Part shown: positions 22,830 through 34,171 of the stretch, piece by piece
Position numbering within the stretch: position 1 is the first letter of the stretch
Layout of the letters: every line of letters starts with the position of its first letter
Source: Heloderma charlesbogerti
Taxonomy: Eukaryota; Chordata; Lepidosauria; Squamata; Helodermatidae
Direction of reading: 5' to 3'
DNA: 64,000 nt
Assembly: GCA_026122225.1 (NCBI GenBank)
Contig: JANEZZ010002065.1
Span: 372,001 to 436,000 of the forward strand
Notes under the pieces: generated by a model
The model's database searches: none
What the model was told of the DNA's origin: nothing
The model's input: only the letters and a program-made list of their open reading frames with translations
Position numbers and translations under genes: made by a program

Positions 22830-23597
22830 ACATTTACTTACCTACCAGTTATTCAATTTCCTGGTCACCTGATGCACTTCACTTATAAAATCAAGACCTA
22901 GACCCCTGTATTATAAACATTTTCTAGGCATATTATGAAAAACAGGTAGACAAAAGCAGGTTTTAAAAGGTGCTGTTGAAACACATATCTTTCTCATATG
23001 CTCATATCTGGTTTCTTGTTTCAATTTAATATGGTAAAGATTTGCAATCCAGACAAAAAATTAGGAGAAATGAATACTAAGCATTACTCCAGTGAACAAT
23101 GATAAATTCTGTTGTGCAAAATAGGAACAATGACTTCTTTTACAGGGGGGCGGGGGCATGTTCTTGGTTAGATCACTGTGCCCTTTGAGTGGCAATGATT
23201 TCTTCCATTTTCACTCTCCCTTTCAAGTAGAGAAATGATTGTAGTAGTTTTTCAGGGTTGATAATATAGTCATTGTTGCCCATGGTGAAAATGTGATATT
23301 CCTATCATAGAAGGCATGGACTCTGGTCAGATAGGTTTCTGAAGCATAGCCCTACAAAGCCTGTTAACAGAGAGCATAGCAGGACAGGAAAAAAAAATGT
23401 GAATATGCCTTGAGCAATACTTACTGACTGTATTGCACTGTCTTCAAGTCTTTGAAAAAAAGCACCATCTGGATACAGTCTTTAGTCCAGATAAGTGGAC
23501 AAATGGATAAGTGTGCATATGGATGAGGAGGATCTGCTATCTATCCCCAAAATTACCTAACAGGAGACAGCTCCCCTCATGCTACATAATGGCTTCA

Positions 23598-23620
23598 TAA
23601 AACAAACAAACAAACAAACA
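23598..23620 (+). repeat. (AAAC)n microsatellite
   Basis: Five to six AAAC units. Confidence 0.85.
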
Positions 23621-23764
23621 GACAGCTTGCAATGGTGGAGACTGGCTTTTGGAAAGTTGTAACCTCCCTCTTTTACAACAAATCCTGCAGGCATTTGTAA
23701 ATGGGCTCTGATGTGAAACATGCAGATGAAAATGACAGAGAAATCAGTGATAGATCAGATGCAA

Positions 23765-24350
23765 GCAAAATGTACAGAAAAGGGCAACTAAAATGATCAA
23801 GGGGCTGGAGCATCAAGGAAGGTTACAACAGCTTGGATTGTTTAGCTTGGAAAAAAGGAGGGTAAGGGGAGACATGATAGAGGTCTACGGACTTATGCAT
23901 GGTGCGGAGAATGTGGAGAGGGAGACATTTTCCTCCCTCTCTAAAAATACTAGAACCTGGAGTCATCCTATGAAGTTGAATGGTGGGAGATTCAGGACAG
24001 ATAAAAGGAAGTACTTGTTCACACAGCACATAGTTAAACTATGGAATTCGCTACCACAGGATGTAGTGATGACCACCAGTTTGGATGGCTTTAAAAGGGT
24101 TTGGACTTGGACAAATTCATGGGGGAGAAGGCTATTGATGGCTGCTAGTCCTGATGGCTATGTGCTACCTCCAATACCAGAGGCAGTGAACTTATGTACA
24201 CCAGTTGCTGGGGAACATGGGTGGAAGGGTGCTGTTGCCTGTGGTTTCCTGGTCAACAACTGGTTGACCACTGTGTGAACAGAATGCTGGACTAGATGGA
24301 CCATTGATCTGATTCAGCATGGCTCTTCTTATGTTCTTATGTTCTTAAGT
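23765..24350 (+). mobile_element. CR1-clade LINE 3' end
   Basis: A plus-strand frame at 23793-24278 encodes LFSLEKRRVRGDMIEVYGLM, GGRFRTDKRKYLFTQ and IVKLWNSLPQDV, the usual end of CR1/L3-type ORF2. The DNA then reads ATGCTGGACTAGATGGACC and ends TTATGTTCTTATGTTCTTA, a short terminal direct repeat typical of this group. Only the C-terminal 160 codons and the 3' UTR are present. Confidence 0.8.
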
Positions 24351-25081
24351 CCCTGTTTGATCCCGGGCATCTCTAAATAGGCTGGGAAGGGCTCTTGTCT
24401 GAAGCCCTGGATAGCCACTGCTAGTCAGTGTAGACCAGGGGTAGGCAGCATAGTGCCCATGAACACCAATGCACCCCAGACACATTTATTGACACCCACC
24501 AAGCTCTACCCCTAACACTTATTATTATTATTATATTTATATTAATATTTTATTTTTTTATTTTCATTAAAACAATTTCTTACTGGCAGCAGGGATAGCA
24601 TCAAAGCAAAGTGAGGGCCTCCAGCTACTGCCATCTTCACTTCTCATGAATTCCTCTGGACTGCATGTGGGGATCAGTGACATCCTTAGGAAATAAAGAT
24701 GGTGGGCAGCTATAGGCCAGCACTTTTGTCTGCAGCATAGCTAGCCAAGAAAAAGAAGAGGAAAAAAAGAAAGAAAGGGGACTCCTGTCACTTCCATCCA
24801 GAAAATGGGATGCGATTAGGGAGAGCATCAGAAAGCCAGGATGGTTGGGGGGCCCAACTGGGAGCAACTGGGGTGGGTCAGGAGGGTTGTGTGCTTATAT
24901 GTCTGAATGGATAGGGGCTTCATGTATGTGAGAAAGAGAGAGGGTTTAGGGGGGAATTTGGAAGGATTGCAAAAATGAGTGAGATTTTTATGTGTTTGCA
25001 GTGAGGAGAAGAAGGGAGGGATGTGTTTGTATCCATGTCTGTATGTATGTACATATGCAGAATTTTCCTTCTGAGAAACAG
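24351..25081. other. Non-coding stretch
   Basis: At 24436 the motif CAGGGGTAGGCAGCATAGTG resembles a hAT tip, without a visible partner. ATT/TTATT runs at 24520-24560. No gene. Confidence 0.35.
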
Positions 25082-25089
25082 GTTTGTGT

Positions 25090-25637
25090 GAGGGATGTTA
25101 GATAATTCTGCCACGGACCCCAATGAGGCCGGATTCTTTAGAATCCGGCCCCCTGGAGTCCATGGCGGAATGGAGCACTCCCCCCCGCCACCCTGCAAAA
25201 TTTTCCCGGGACGGACCCTACCTGGCGTCGGCTGGTCCGGTCCATCCACTGCCCCGGTCTGCGGCCGCCATTTGCCTCTCTACTTTAGCCATGATAGGCT
25301 ACGTAAGTATTTACGTAGCCTATCACGAAAGGGACGCAAATAGCATAGCAGGTGCCATTTGCATCCCTGCTCTTTGCCATGATAGGCTATGTAAATATAT
25401 ACGTAGCCTATCACAGCTAACGCAGAGACGCAAATGGTGGCTGCTACGCCAGACGCCATTTGCGGCCACAGACTGGCAGCGGATGGAAGTCCGGCTGCGG
25501 GCAGGCCACAGCTGGCAGCTCCGCGAACTTGCCATGGAGTGGAGCCAGCTGGGGAGGATTCCAGGGGGAGGGACAGATCGCCTCCCCCCCAGCAGATGCC
25601 CCCACCTGGAACGGGGTAAGTAATCCACCCATACCTA
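25090..25637 (-). mobile_element. mhh-6: multi-hairpin hAT element (Y left, X right)
   Basis: Tips (G)AGGGATG and CATACCTA are slightly decayed. The target duplication GTTTGTGT (25082-25089) versus GTTCGTGT (25638-25645) matches at seven of eight. It contains a near-tip hairpin (GGCCGGATTCTTTAGAATCC), two TGATAGGCTACG/A palindromes (25290-25326 and 25379-25416) with GGGACGCAAATAGC / GGTGCCATTTGCATCCC between them, and a GGTGGCTGCTACGCCAGACG hairpin. The X-side donor is GGGGTAAGTAA near 25615. Confidence 0.87.
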
Positions 25638-25645
25638 GTTCGTGT

Positions 25646-27944
25646 TGGCTCCGAAAACTCTGGGTTTATGCACAAAGTTGCACAAATGATAGGGCAGTGC
25701 TGCTTGGCTTCCTCAGGCAAAACTCCCTTATTTAGTGAAGAAAGGTGTTTAGTAGATCTCCTACACCTCAAATGAGCCATGAGAACCGAGTTGTCTCAGT
25801 AAGCTGTCCATTCCTCTGTCACCTGACACTAACACAACATACACTTATTTCTTCATTGAATGTCATGCTTAATCGAGGAGAAGAAAGCTGAGACCGCAAC
25901 AAAGCAATGTGCATCAAGCTATGCAGGACACTCATAGTGTGAGATGGCAGATTTAATTCCACAGTGAGTTATTAATTCCCCCTCCACAGTGAAATCTACC
26001 ACCACCATAATGCTTTGGAATAAGAAATTGGTCTTGGATTCCAGATGATGATGTGTTCTTCCCACGGATAAAATGTTATAGCACTTCAGTTCACAAAGCC
26101 TGGTATTTGGAGTAATGAAATCTGAAATGCAATTTTTGCAGTCTGAAGCAATACTATTGAAAACAAAATGTCAGGGTTCCAAATATGTGAGGATGTGGCA
26201 ATAGTAGCAAAACACATGGACCAAAAATGTCCCCCCACACACACACACATTTGTGCCATACATATTAGCCCTGGAGTTCACTTGGACCAACTCACAAGCC
26301 CCCTGGCTTTGATATTCTGATGAATACCAAATGGCACAGCCTACATCCATAGGTTCTTTCTTGAAAGTTCTAAAGCAGCCCAATTGCTAAGACTGGAATC
26401 CAATTTAACATTCTGCACTCCCTCCTCCCCACATGAAATGCTCATCTATTCCAAACTATCTAAATAACTAGGCTCGAAAGTGTTAGAACAATGGGGGCTG
26501 GTGAAATCTCTGGAGATGGAGGGAAACCAGAGATAATTTCCTGGGATCAGAAAGCAGACAGGGTTTCAGTATCATGCATAGTTCCTTGGCTCACCCCATG
26601 CCCAGAAGAAACAGAATAAATTATGCAAAATAATTAAATAGATGCAAATTGGTTCAATCTGCATAATTGTTACAGGTTGTCTGTGTTTTATAAGCACCAA
26701 CCTGTCACAGCATTAAAAAAAGAAAAAAGGTTAATCAGCAGGATAAGCCTAACTTTAATCCTACCATTTGAATTTGTGTTATGAATCTGATGAGGTCCGT
26801 CCTTCACTAAAATGAATATATACAGTTTTCTGAACAGCAAGTGCCATAATAGGAACCATTATTATAATCCTCAAAGCTCATACCTACCTTGAAGATTAAA
26901 GAAAAAAAGTTATTGCAGAGGCCAGTAACAAACTGAGATAGTGACAAGCGGAAAATTTAAGAACTTGTGCCTTTAGGCACCTTTCATCAAAGAAAGATTG
27001 TCATCAGAACAATTTAGTCATCCTACTCAACATAAATGATTTTTAACACTTGGCTTGAAGTCTGTGGGGTCCCAGAGACACTTGCAGCACAGTATTGCTA
27101 ATGAGGTACTCACTCCATTTGCTTTTTTTCTTACAGCTTTGTACTGTGGGTGATCTGTTTCCACTGCTTTTCCTTGCAGAATAACAAAAGAAATGCTAAT
27201 GGGAACCAATTAAGGGGTTTGAATAACATTTAAATGTCTCTATCTTCCAGGTCAGCAAGAGACTTGCTTGTGACAGTTTAAACAGAAATAATCCTTCAAG
27301 CTGTTCTTTTTAAAGCATATCATCCTAAAACAGGAAGCACAACACAACATCCAAAGCCAGAGAGCCATCTAGAACATTCAGGTTCTGACAAGATACAATG
27401 GTGTCTCTGGACCAGCTTCTCCCATTCCATCCAGGCAAGACAACTGTCCCACCAGGAGCTGGACGCTGGAGCAAAGAGCTACCCTCCTTGAGCAGTTCCA
27501 TCAGCACTGATCAACCAGGGCCTGATAGCCCTCCTACCTCTTCCTGGAGCTGCTCAGGACCAGGATTCAGAATACACATAGGGCCCACCTCCTTCACTTC
27601 CTCCTTCTGAGTAGGCTTAATGGATAGAAGGTCTTGGATAGCTAGTCAGGTGCTGCATCACTGGACCTGAGTTCCAGCCACCACTCCTGAGATCCTAGAG
27701 GAGATTAGAGGGGTCCAGAACTAGGGTGTGAGCCCTGGCAAGAACAATCCAGTATAGGAGCCATGTTGGGTGGGGAGTTTTATAAGTAGGCATGAAGTCT
27801 CCAGAGTCCCCATTAGTGCTAGAGGCTATCACAGGAAACTGCTGTCTCTCCTTTTCAGAGAAGGTGTCATCAGAGCTGAGTGTCTAAGTCTGGTGAGTCC
27901 TGTCACAAACTCCTGCTCCAAGACAAGTTGTTGATTCTTTAACA
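25646..27944. other. Non-coding stretch
   Basis: No gene recognised. CA-rich run at 26235-26250. The 27320-27700 part is GC-richer but shows no exon structure that I trust. Confidence 0.45.
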
Positions 27945-28323
27945 CAGGGTTCCCCAACCTTTTTGGGTCAGTGGGCACATTTGAATAGGGATAGTGCGGG
28001 TGTCTGATCTGGTGCAGGTGTCTGGCGGACACCCCTGCCCACTGCACCCAATGAGCCCTCTGCTCCACTCAAGCTCCCCCCCCCCATGCTTGCCAAACCA
28101 CCCACACTCACCCCAGGCCCATACAGTGAGCTCTGCGATCACCATTTTGAAGGAAAAAAAGGTGATTGCAAAAATGTGCACTTTCGATCTTACATAAAAT
28201 GGTGCCATGAATGGCCAATATATGTAACATTACAGGTGAAAATGACCCATTTGCACCTGTAATCTTGCATATATTGGCCATTCATGGCACCATTTTACAT
28301 AAGATCAAACTTGCTCATTTTTG
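27945..28323. mobile_element. Possible hAT-type MITE with 121-bp palindrome
   Basis: Starts CAGGGTTCCCCAACCTTTTT, a tip shape common among vertebrate hAT elements. It encloses the palindrome at 28186-28306. The right tip could not be found; an mhh fragment begins at 28324. Confidence 0.4.
28186..28306. repeat. Long near-perfect palindrome
   Basis: The left arm starts GATCTTACATAAAATGGTGC and passes ATGGCCAATATATG. The right arm mirrors it as CATATATTGGCCAT and ends CATTTTACATAAGATC. Arms of about 53 bp differ at only a few bases; the loop is about 14 bp (AAAATGACCCATTT). Confidence 0.85.
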
Positions 28324-28440
28324 TAGGGATGTCAGAGAATTCCGCCAAGGACTGAAATGGGGTCGAATTCCCTTCAGTCCGTGCCACGGAATCCTCTGCG
28401 GAACGGCACCACGAGGTCCTGCGGAGCCAGCAGTCATGCG
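28324..28440 (+). mobile_element. mhh-7: terminal fragment
   Basis: TAGGGATGTCAGAGAATTCC is a Y tip; the following GGACTGAAATGG / CCTTCAGTCC forms the subterminal stem. The rest is missing. Confidence 0.6.
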
Positions 28441-29254
28441 GCTTTTTTTGTCATCTGCAAAGAGTTGGGGAATTTTCGTAAATAAAAATGCAGAGCAGTA
28501 TGTTCCGATAATAAATACGAACGTTTTTTTAAAAAATGAATTGTGCTCACTGCCTTATTTGTGGGTGTTCTTTTTAAATTGAAATCCTCCCTCTCAGTTT
28601 ACTTTCAGCCAAAACACTTCCTCCTCCTCAGGGCTTCCCAAAACAAGGCCGTCCTAGGTGTGCCTGAGCGATGCACTCTTTGTTTAAAGCAACACTGTTT
28701 GAAAGAAAGAAAAAACCTTTTAAAATGACCATGCCAGTCCTGGAACCCTGCACGAGGTATTATTCTCCCTGCTAAGCTTTATATTTCCACATCCAGCGTT
28801 GTTGACGTTGTGAGGCTAAAATGGAGAGGAGAACCAACCTGTCTACTCAGAAGTAAGTCTTACACATGTCAGCACCCCACTTGACCCCAGCTCAGCTTTG
28901 TATTTCCACATCCAGCTCATGATCAAACCTCCTGTTAGTTATCTCACTGGGTGACTTTGGGCTGGCCTCTAACCATTACACCACACTTCTGTTATGAAAC
29001 TCATGAAAAAGAGACAGTATAATGGAAAGTTCTTTCTGAAGCAGTCACACTTGTACAAATGCAGCATGAAGGGAAAGATTAGCAAGCTTACCTTTGTTTG
29101 AATAAAAAGCACACTCTGCACATGCTCAGGGAATGGACAAAATGAGGAATAAACATACCGGGGAATATGAAGAACTGTATTCTTCCATTATGTGTGTGTA
29201 TGTGTGTATGTGTGTGGGGGGAGATTCTCTCTCAGTCCAGCTGTTTCCCTGGTA
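28441..29254. other. Non-coding stretch with SINE-like scraps
   Basis: TCTACTCAGAAGTAAGTCTT near 28842 and GGGTGACTTTGGGCTGGCCT near 28951 match pieces of a short reptilian repeat and of the tRNA-type SINE core. (TG)n at 29191-29216. Confidence 0.4.
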
Positions 29255-29408
29255 AGTTTAAAGCGTCTCCTCTTTAGCCGTGATATGCTAAGTAAATATA
29301 TACGTAGCCTATCATGGGCAAGCGTAGGGACTAGGGATGTACAAAAGTCACTTACCTTTTCGAAGGGTGACATTCGCGGTGGGGGGGAGGTGCTCCGTCC
29401 CCCCAAAA
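29255..29408 (+). mobile_element. mhh-8: two broken element ends
   Basis: A TGATATGCTAAG / CGTAGCCTATCA hairpin (about 29280-29316) is followed at 29332 by an X tip TAGGGATGTACAAAAGTCAC that stops inside the GC-rich arm at about 29408, where L2 coding begins. Confidence 0.65.
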
Positions 29409-30930
29409 AAATTCTGTCCCCGATGTTTTTAATGTCTACATGAAGCCACTGGGGAAAGTCATCAGGAGGTTTGGGCTGAAATGTCATCAGTATGTGGATG
29501 ACACTCATCTCTTCCTCTCATTTCTAGGGATGTACGAAAGTCACTTACCTTTTCGAAGGGTGACATTGGCAGTGGGGGGGAGGCGTTCCGTCCCTCCCCG
29601 CAAACTTCTGGCCGGGGGGGAGGTGCTCTGTCCCTCCCCCCCTAAATTCTGGCCGGGGGGGAGGCGCTCCGTCCCTCCCCCCCGAATCCTGGCCAGCCGG
29701 CTCCGCAAATGGTGGCGGCCGTAGCCGCCGCTGTTTGCGTCCCTGCAGTCAGCCGTGATAGGCTACATAAATGTTTACGTAGCCTATCACGGCTGATTTA
29801 AAAGAAACAAAATGTGCGTACGCAAATGGCGGCACCCATGGGCGCCGCCATTTGCATTCCTTATTTTGGCACGTCTTAGTCTACGTAAACATTTACGTAG
29901 ACTAAGACAGCGAAAATAAGAGGAACGCAAGTAGCGTAGCATCTACGCTATTTGCGTTCCCCTTATTTTCTCTGTCTTAGTCTACGTAAATGTTTACATA
30001 GACTAAGATGTGCCAAAATAAGGAACACAAATGGCGGCGCCCATGGGCGCCGCCATTTGCATACGCACGGGGTTTTTTTTCTTTTAAATCAGCCGTGATA
30101 GGCTACATAAACATTTACGTAGCCTATCACGGTGTTTTTAAAAAATCTAGCCATGATAGGCTACGTAAATCTTTACGTAGCCTATCACGGTTTTTTGTTG
30201 TTTTTTTTTACTGGAAATGGCGGCGGTGGCAGCAGCCAGTCAGAAGACCGGCCGCCGCAGCTGCCACCGCCAAACCGTTGCCTGAGCCGCTGCCACCAGG
30301 AAGATTCGCTGAAGGTAAGTCCCGTCCCGGGGGGGGGGGGGCAGGGGGGAAGACCATTCCGCCACCAATTTCGGGGGGCCGAATGTGCTGGCATTCGGCC
30401 TCCCCAAGATTCGTGGCGAAATTCTCTGACATCCCTACTCATTTCCATCTATACTTCCCAGGGAACCTATTGAACTCTTAAACCAGTGTCTTGAGGCTGT
30501 TTTGTGGTGTATGAGGGTGAAAAACTGAGACTTGATCCACACAAAACAGAGGTACTGTGGATTAGGAAATCAGCTACTCTGGATGGAGGTTTACAACTGA
30601 ACTTAGATGGGATTGCACTTGTCCTAAAAGACCAAGCATGTAGATTAAGAGTCTCCCTAGATTCTGCACTAACTGGAGAAGCCCAGATGGCTACGGTGTC
30701 CAGTAGTGTGTTTTATCAGGTTAGACTGGTACACCAGATGTGGTCCTATCTAGAGAGGACAGATCTTTTCTCAGTTATCCATGAACTAGTGACACCCAGG
30801 CTGGACGACTGTAATGCACTATATATGGGGCTGCCTTTGAAGAAAGTTCAGAAACTTCAGCTGGTGCAGAATACAGGCACCCCAGTGTTGGGGGGGCAAG
30901 GTGATCAGATCATATAATACCTATATGCAA
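29405..30930 (+). mobile_element. L2-clade LINE fragment, split by mhh-9
   Basis: 29405-29524 encodes ILSPM, VIRRFGLKCHQY and VDDTHLFLS, the RT motif C region of L2 (YVDD here where YADD is usual). After mhh-9 the frame resumes and gives EKLRLDPHKTEVLWIRKS and VTPRLDDCNALYMGLPLKKV near 30790-30850. Frameshifts and a missing base after SPM show that it is dead. Confidence 0.85.
29525..30437 (+). mobile_element. mhh-9: multi-hairpin hAT element (X left, Y right)
   Basis: TAGGGATG at 29525, CATCCCTA ending at 30437, with a perfect target duplication CTCATTTC (29517-29524, 30438-30445) inside L2 sequence that continues across. From left: GC-rich X arm; TGATAGGCTACA palindrome 29756-29792; CAAATGGCGGCACCC hairpin at 29824; TTAGTCTACGTAAAC palindrome 29877-29906; CAAGTAGCG/CTATTTGCG centre near 29940; second TTAGTCTACG 29977-30006; CAAATGGCGGCGCC 30028-30060; two TGATAGGCTAC palindromes 30094-30131 and 30153-30190. 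The ATG-to-donor segment (30217-30314, 98 nt) has an in-frame TGA. Confidence 0.93.
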
Positions 30931-31877
30931 GCTGCATTGATTACCAGTGTATTTGAGCCCAATTTAATGTGATGGATTTGACATTTAATTTATTTATTTA
31001 TTAATGTTTTTAATCACCCATCTGGCCGGTCACCCGGCCACTCTGGCAATGTACAGTGGTACAATTTAAAACGATAAGATTATATATTAAAACATTATTT
31101 TAAAATACCCTAGCCCACCCCAAATGCCTGCCTGAATAACCAAGTTTTCAGTGCATGGCGGAAGCTCATTAAAGAGGGGGCATGGCAGAGTTCCCTAGGG
31201 AGGGAGTTCCACAGAGTGGGGGCCACCACAGAGAAGACCCTCTCCCTCGTCCTCACCAGCCTAGCTGTCCTGGCTGATGGGACAGAGAGAAGGCCATCCG
31301 AAGCTGATCTTGTTAAGTGACCTGTCTGGTATTGCTGGAGGTGCTCCTTGAGATAGGCTGGTCCGGAACCACATACGGTTTTAAAGGTCAAAAACAACAC
31401 CTTGAATTTGGCCCAGAAAACAACTGGTAACCAGTGCAACTCCTTCAGCACTGGAGTGACGTGATCACACCGGCGGCTGCCTTTAATCAGGTGAGCCGCC
31501 ACGTTCTACACCAGCTGCAGCTTCCGAATCATCTTCAAGGGCAACCCCACATAGAGCACTTTGCAGTAGTCTAGACGAGAGGAGACCAGGGCATGTACTA
31601 CCGATGGGAACAGATGGTCGGGAAGGTAGGGGCGCAGCAGCCATATCAGATGGGGTTGGTACAACGCTGTCCAGCTGACACCTGACCTGAGCCTCCATGG
31701 ACAGCTGGGAGTCTAAAATGACCCCCAGGCTGCGGACCTGGTCTTTCAAGGGTAGCCGTACCCCATTCAACACCAGGTCAACATCCCCCAACCTACTCTT
31801 GCCTCCCATCAGAAGTACCTTGGTCTTGTCAGGGTTCAGCTTCAGCTTATAATAAGCTGAAGCTTATTCCTCCCCAT

Positions 31878-32482
31878 TCAGCCATTCAGCATCTCCAAAC
31901 ATTTGGACAGGGTTTCTACGGCCAATCCTGGTGAAGATTTGAACGAGAGGTAGAGCTGCGTATCATCCGCAAATTGATGACACCGCACCCCAAACCTCCT
32001 GATGATAGCCCCCAACAGCTTCACATAGATGTTAAATAGCATCGGGGAGGGGATGGAACCCTGTGGCACCCCACACATGAGCGGCCATGGGTCCGACACC
32101 TCCTCTCCCAGTGCTACCCTCTGGTACCTGCCAGAGAGGAAGAACTGGAACCTCCGTAATACAATGTCTCTAATGCCCATCCTCTCCAGACAGTCCAGGA
32201 GGATACCATGGTCAGCGGTATCAAAAGCCTCTGAGAGGACGAGGACAACAAGGAAGGAGCATTCAACCCTATCCAAAGCCCTCCTCATATCATCCACCAA
32301 AGTGACCAAGGCCGTTTCTGTTCCATGCCCAGGCCTGAAGCCCGATTGAAATGGATCTAGATAATCGGCTTCTTCCAAGTGTGCCTTCAACTGCATCACC
32401 ACCACCCATTCAATGATCTTGCCCCAAAATGGCAGATTCAAAACTGGGCAAAAGTTGTTCAGGACTTGGGGATCCAAGGAGG
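31878..32482 (-). pseudogene. L2 reverse transcriptase core
   Basis: An open stretch read on minus with palm motifs in order: a degenerate motif A (VLSEAFDTADHG), motif B (GVPQGSIPSPMLFN) and motif C (FADDTQLYLSF). It joins LKKPSL at 33341+ with no lost codon across the hAT element, apart from the duplicated octamer. Confidence 0.85.
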
Positions 32483-33341
32483 TAGGGTTGAATTTCTCCC
32501 CGAAACTTCGGGGGGCCGAGCGCCAACGTGTTCGGCCCCCCGAACAAGTTTCAGGGAGAAATTCTCCGCACCCCCCCACCCCCCGCACCCCCCGCACCCC
32601 CCCCCGGGACAGGACTTACCTTTCCCAAATGTCCCTCCCGGCGGCGGGTCCTGGCGGCGGTTCGTCGGGTCTTCGTCAGGGGCGGGGGCGGCAGCCGATC
32701 TTTCGACCGGCTGCTGCCGCCGCCATTCCAATAAAACTAAAATTAAAAAAACGCCCCTGTGATAGGCTATGTGACGATTAATGTAGCCTATCACAGCTAG
32801 ATTTGCAAAGTCAGCCGTGATAGGCTACGTAAATCGTCACGTAGCCTATCACGGGTGACTTAAAAAAAAAAAAAAGCGCGTACGGCTAATGGCGGCCCCC
32901 ATAGGGAGCCGCCATTCACATTCCTTATATGGTCGCTGTAGTCTACGTAAAGATTACGTAGACTGCGGCGAAAATAAGGGCAACGCTATTTGCGTTGCCC
33001 TTATTTTCGCCGTAGTTTACGTAAAGATTTTTTTTTTTTTAAGTCACCCGTGATAGGCTATGTGACGATTTACGTAGCCTATCACGGCTGACTTTGCAAA
33101 TCTAGCCATGATAGGCTACGTTAATTGTCACGTAGCCTATCACGGGGGCGTTTTTGTTTTTGTTTTACTTTTTATTTCGTGGCCGGGCGAGGCGAGGCGC
33201 CTCCTCCCCGGCCTGAATTTCGGCTGGGCGAGGCAGGAAGCCTCCCCCCCCCAGCCTGAACTTCGGGGGGAGAGCAGCGAAGCGCCTCCCCCCCACCGCG
33301 AAAAGCTGCGAGACCAGGTAAGTGACTTTCGTGCACCCCTA
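32483..33341 (-). mobile_element. mhh-10: multi-hairpin hAT element (Y left, X right)
   Basis: TAGGGTTG at 32483, CACCCCTA ending at 33341. Perfect target duplication CAAGGAGG (32475-32482, 33342-33349) inside L2. It has the Y stem-loop, the 107-nt segment on minus, two TGATAGGCTA palindromes (32759-32797 and 32816-32854) and the AATGGCGGCCCCCATAGGGA hairpin. A shortened centre follows (TTTGCGTTGCCCTTATTTTC), in which the right mirror half is reduced to a T run at 33028, then two more palindromes (33050-33087, 33109-33146). The X arm ends with CCAGGTAAGTGACTTTCG; GT at 33318-33319 is 23 bp from the tip. Confidence 0.93.
32620..32726 (-). other. Exon-like 107-nt segment in mhh-10, with a stop
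   Basis: Same ATG and donor positions as in mhh-1, but codon 17 is TGA (CGCCCCTGACGA). mhh-24 carries the same stop, so they may share a sublineage. Confidence 0.4.
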
Positions 33342-33705
33342 CAAGGAGGGCTTCTTTAAAAGCAGTCTTATCACTGCCTTCTTGAGGGCTGATGGCATCA
33401 CTCCCTCCTTAAGGGAAGCATTCAGCACCACCCTGATCCCCTCACCCAGCCTCTCTCTGCAGCTCATAATGAGCCAATATGGGCAAGGATCAAGTAAGCA
33501 GGTGGTTGGGCTTACAGATGAAAGCACCTTGTCCACTTCATCAGAAGGAAGAAGCTGGAACTGATCTCACAAAACTGGTTTGCCACAGGCCGCCTCTCGC
33601 TCGCTAACTGTATCCACGGCACACAGAATAACACTCCTAATCCGATCAATTTTATCTGCAAAGTGTCTTGCCAAGGCCTCACAGGAGGCTTTAGAATGCT
33701 CTTTA

Positions 33706-34171
33706 AAGCCTTAAATGGTTTGGAACCAAATTACTTGAAAGACTACCTTCACCCATATCAGCCTGCCTGCAGTTTAAGATCACCAACAGAGGCCATTGTC
33801 ACCTACCCACTTTTGGGGGCAGTTAGGTGGGTGAGTACCTGAGAGAGCACCTTTTCTGAAGTGGCACCACACCTCTGGAATGGGTTGCCATCAGGGGGCC
33901 ATCAGGCCCCATCATTGCTGGCTTTTAGGAGGTCCCTGAAAATTTACTTGTTTACTCTGTCTCTGGCCTTTCCCTGGTTATATTTTATCAGACCAGGTTG
34001 TAGCTACAATTGTGTGTTGTAGGTTTTGTCTCATGCTGGGGGTTTGTTTTTGTTTTTGTTTTTTAATGTCTGCTGTTTTTATTACTGCCTAAGTTTTATT
34101 TTATGATTTTGTTGTTGTATGCTGCCTTGGGAGAAGTCCTACCCTGAAAGGCAGCCTAGATATATTTTAAA
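33706..34171 (+). mobile_element. L2-clade LINE 3' end, plus strand
   Basis: Begins LKALNGLEPNYLKDYL-like coding (33706-33760), then PACSLRSPTEAIVTYP, and a 3' UTR ending GTATGCTGCCTTGGGAGAAG ... GCAGCCTAGATATATTTTA. It lies head-on against the minus-strand L2 copy. Confidence 0.75.

Larger units (their letters stand above)
20701..23764. other. Long non-coding AT-rich stretch
   Basis: No gene recognised. Two near repeats at about 21290-21325 and 21377-21420 share TTATTTCTGTTAACTGCAGT and GTGAATAAGCTGGGATGGTT, a local duplication of roughly 90 bp spacing. Poly-A runs at 21822 and 22401 and a GT repeat at 22799 are the other visible features. Confidence 0.5.
30978..33705 (-). mobile_element. 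L2-clade LINE, minus strand, split by mhh-10
   Basis: The 3' UTR is at the left (TTTA run near 30981, CATCTGGCCGGTCACCCGGC). The minus-strand coding reads upstream: LTKTV-type end WNSLPRELCHAP (31502-31110), then LPLKDQVRSLGVILDSQLSM (31809-31483), then the RT core QFADDTQLYLS, GVPQGSIPSPMLFN and PFQSGFRPGHGTETALVTLV (31878-32400). After the hAT insertion comes ALKKAVIRLLLKKPSL and upstream linker to about 33705. Motif C is FADD. Frames are broken in several places, and a short repeat AAGCTTATAATAAGCTGAAG lies near 31845-31865. Confidence 0.9.

Noticed and set aside
23793..24278. Novel 161-residue gene
   Set aside because: It is the C-terminal end of a CR1-clade LINE followed by its typical TTATGTTC tail.
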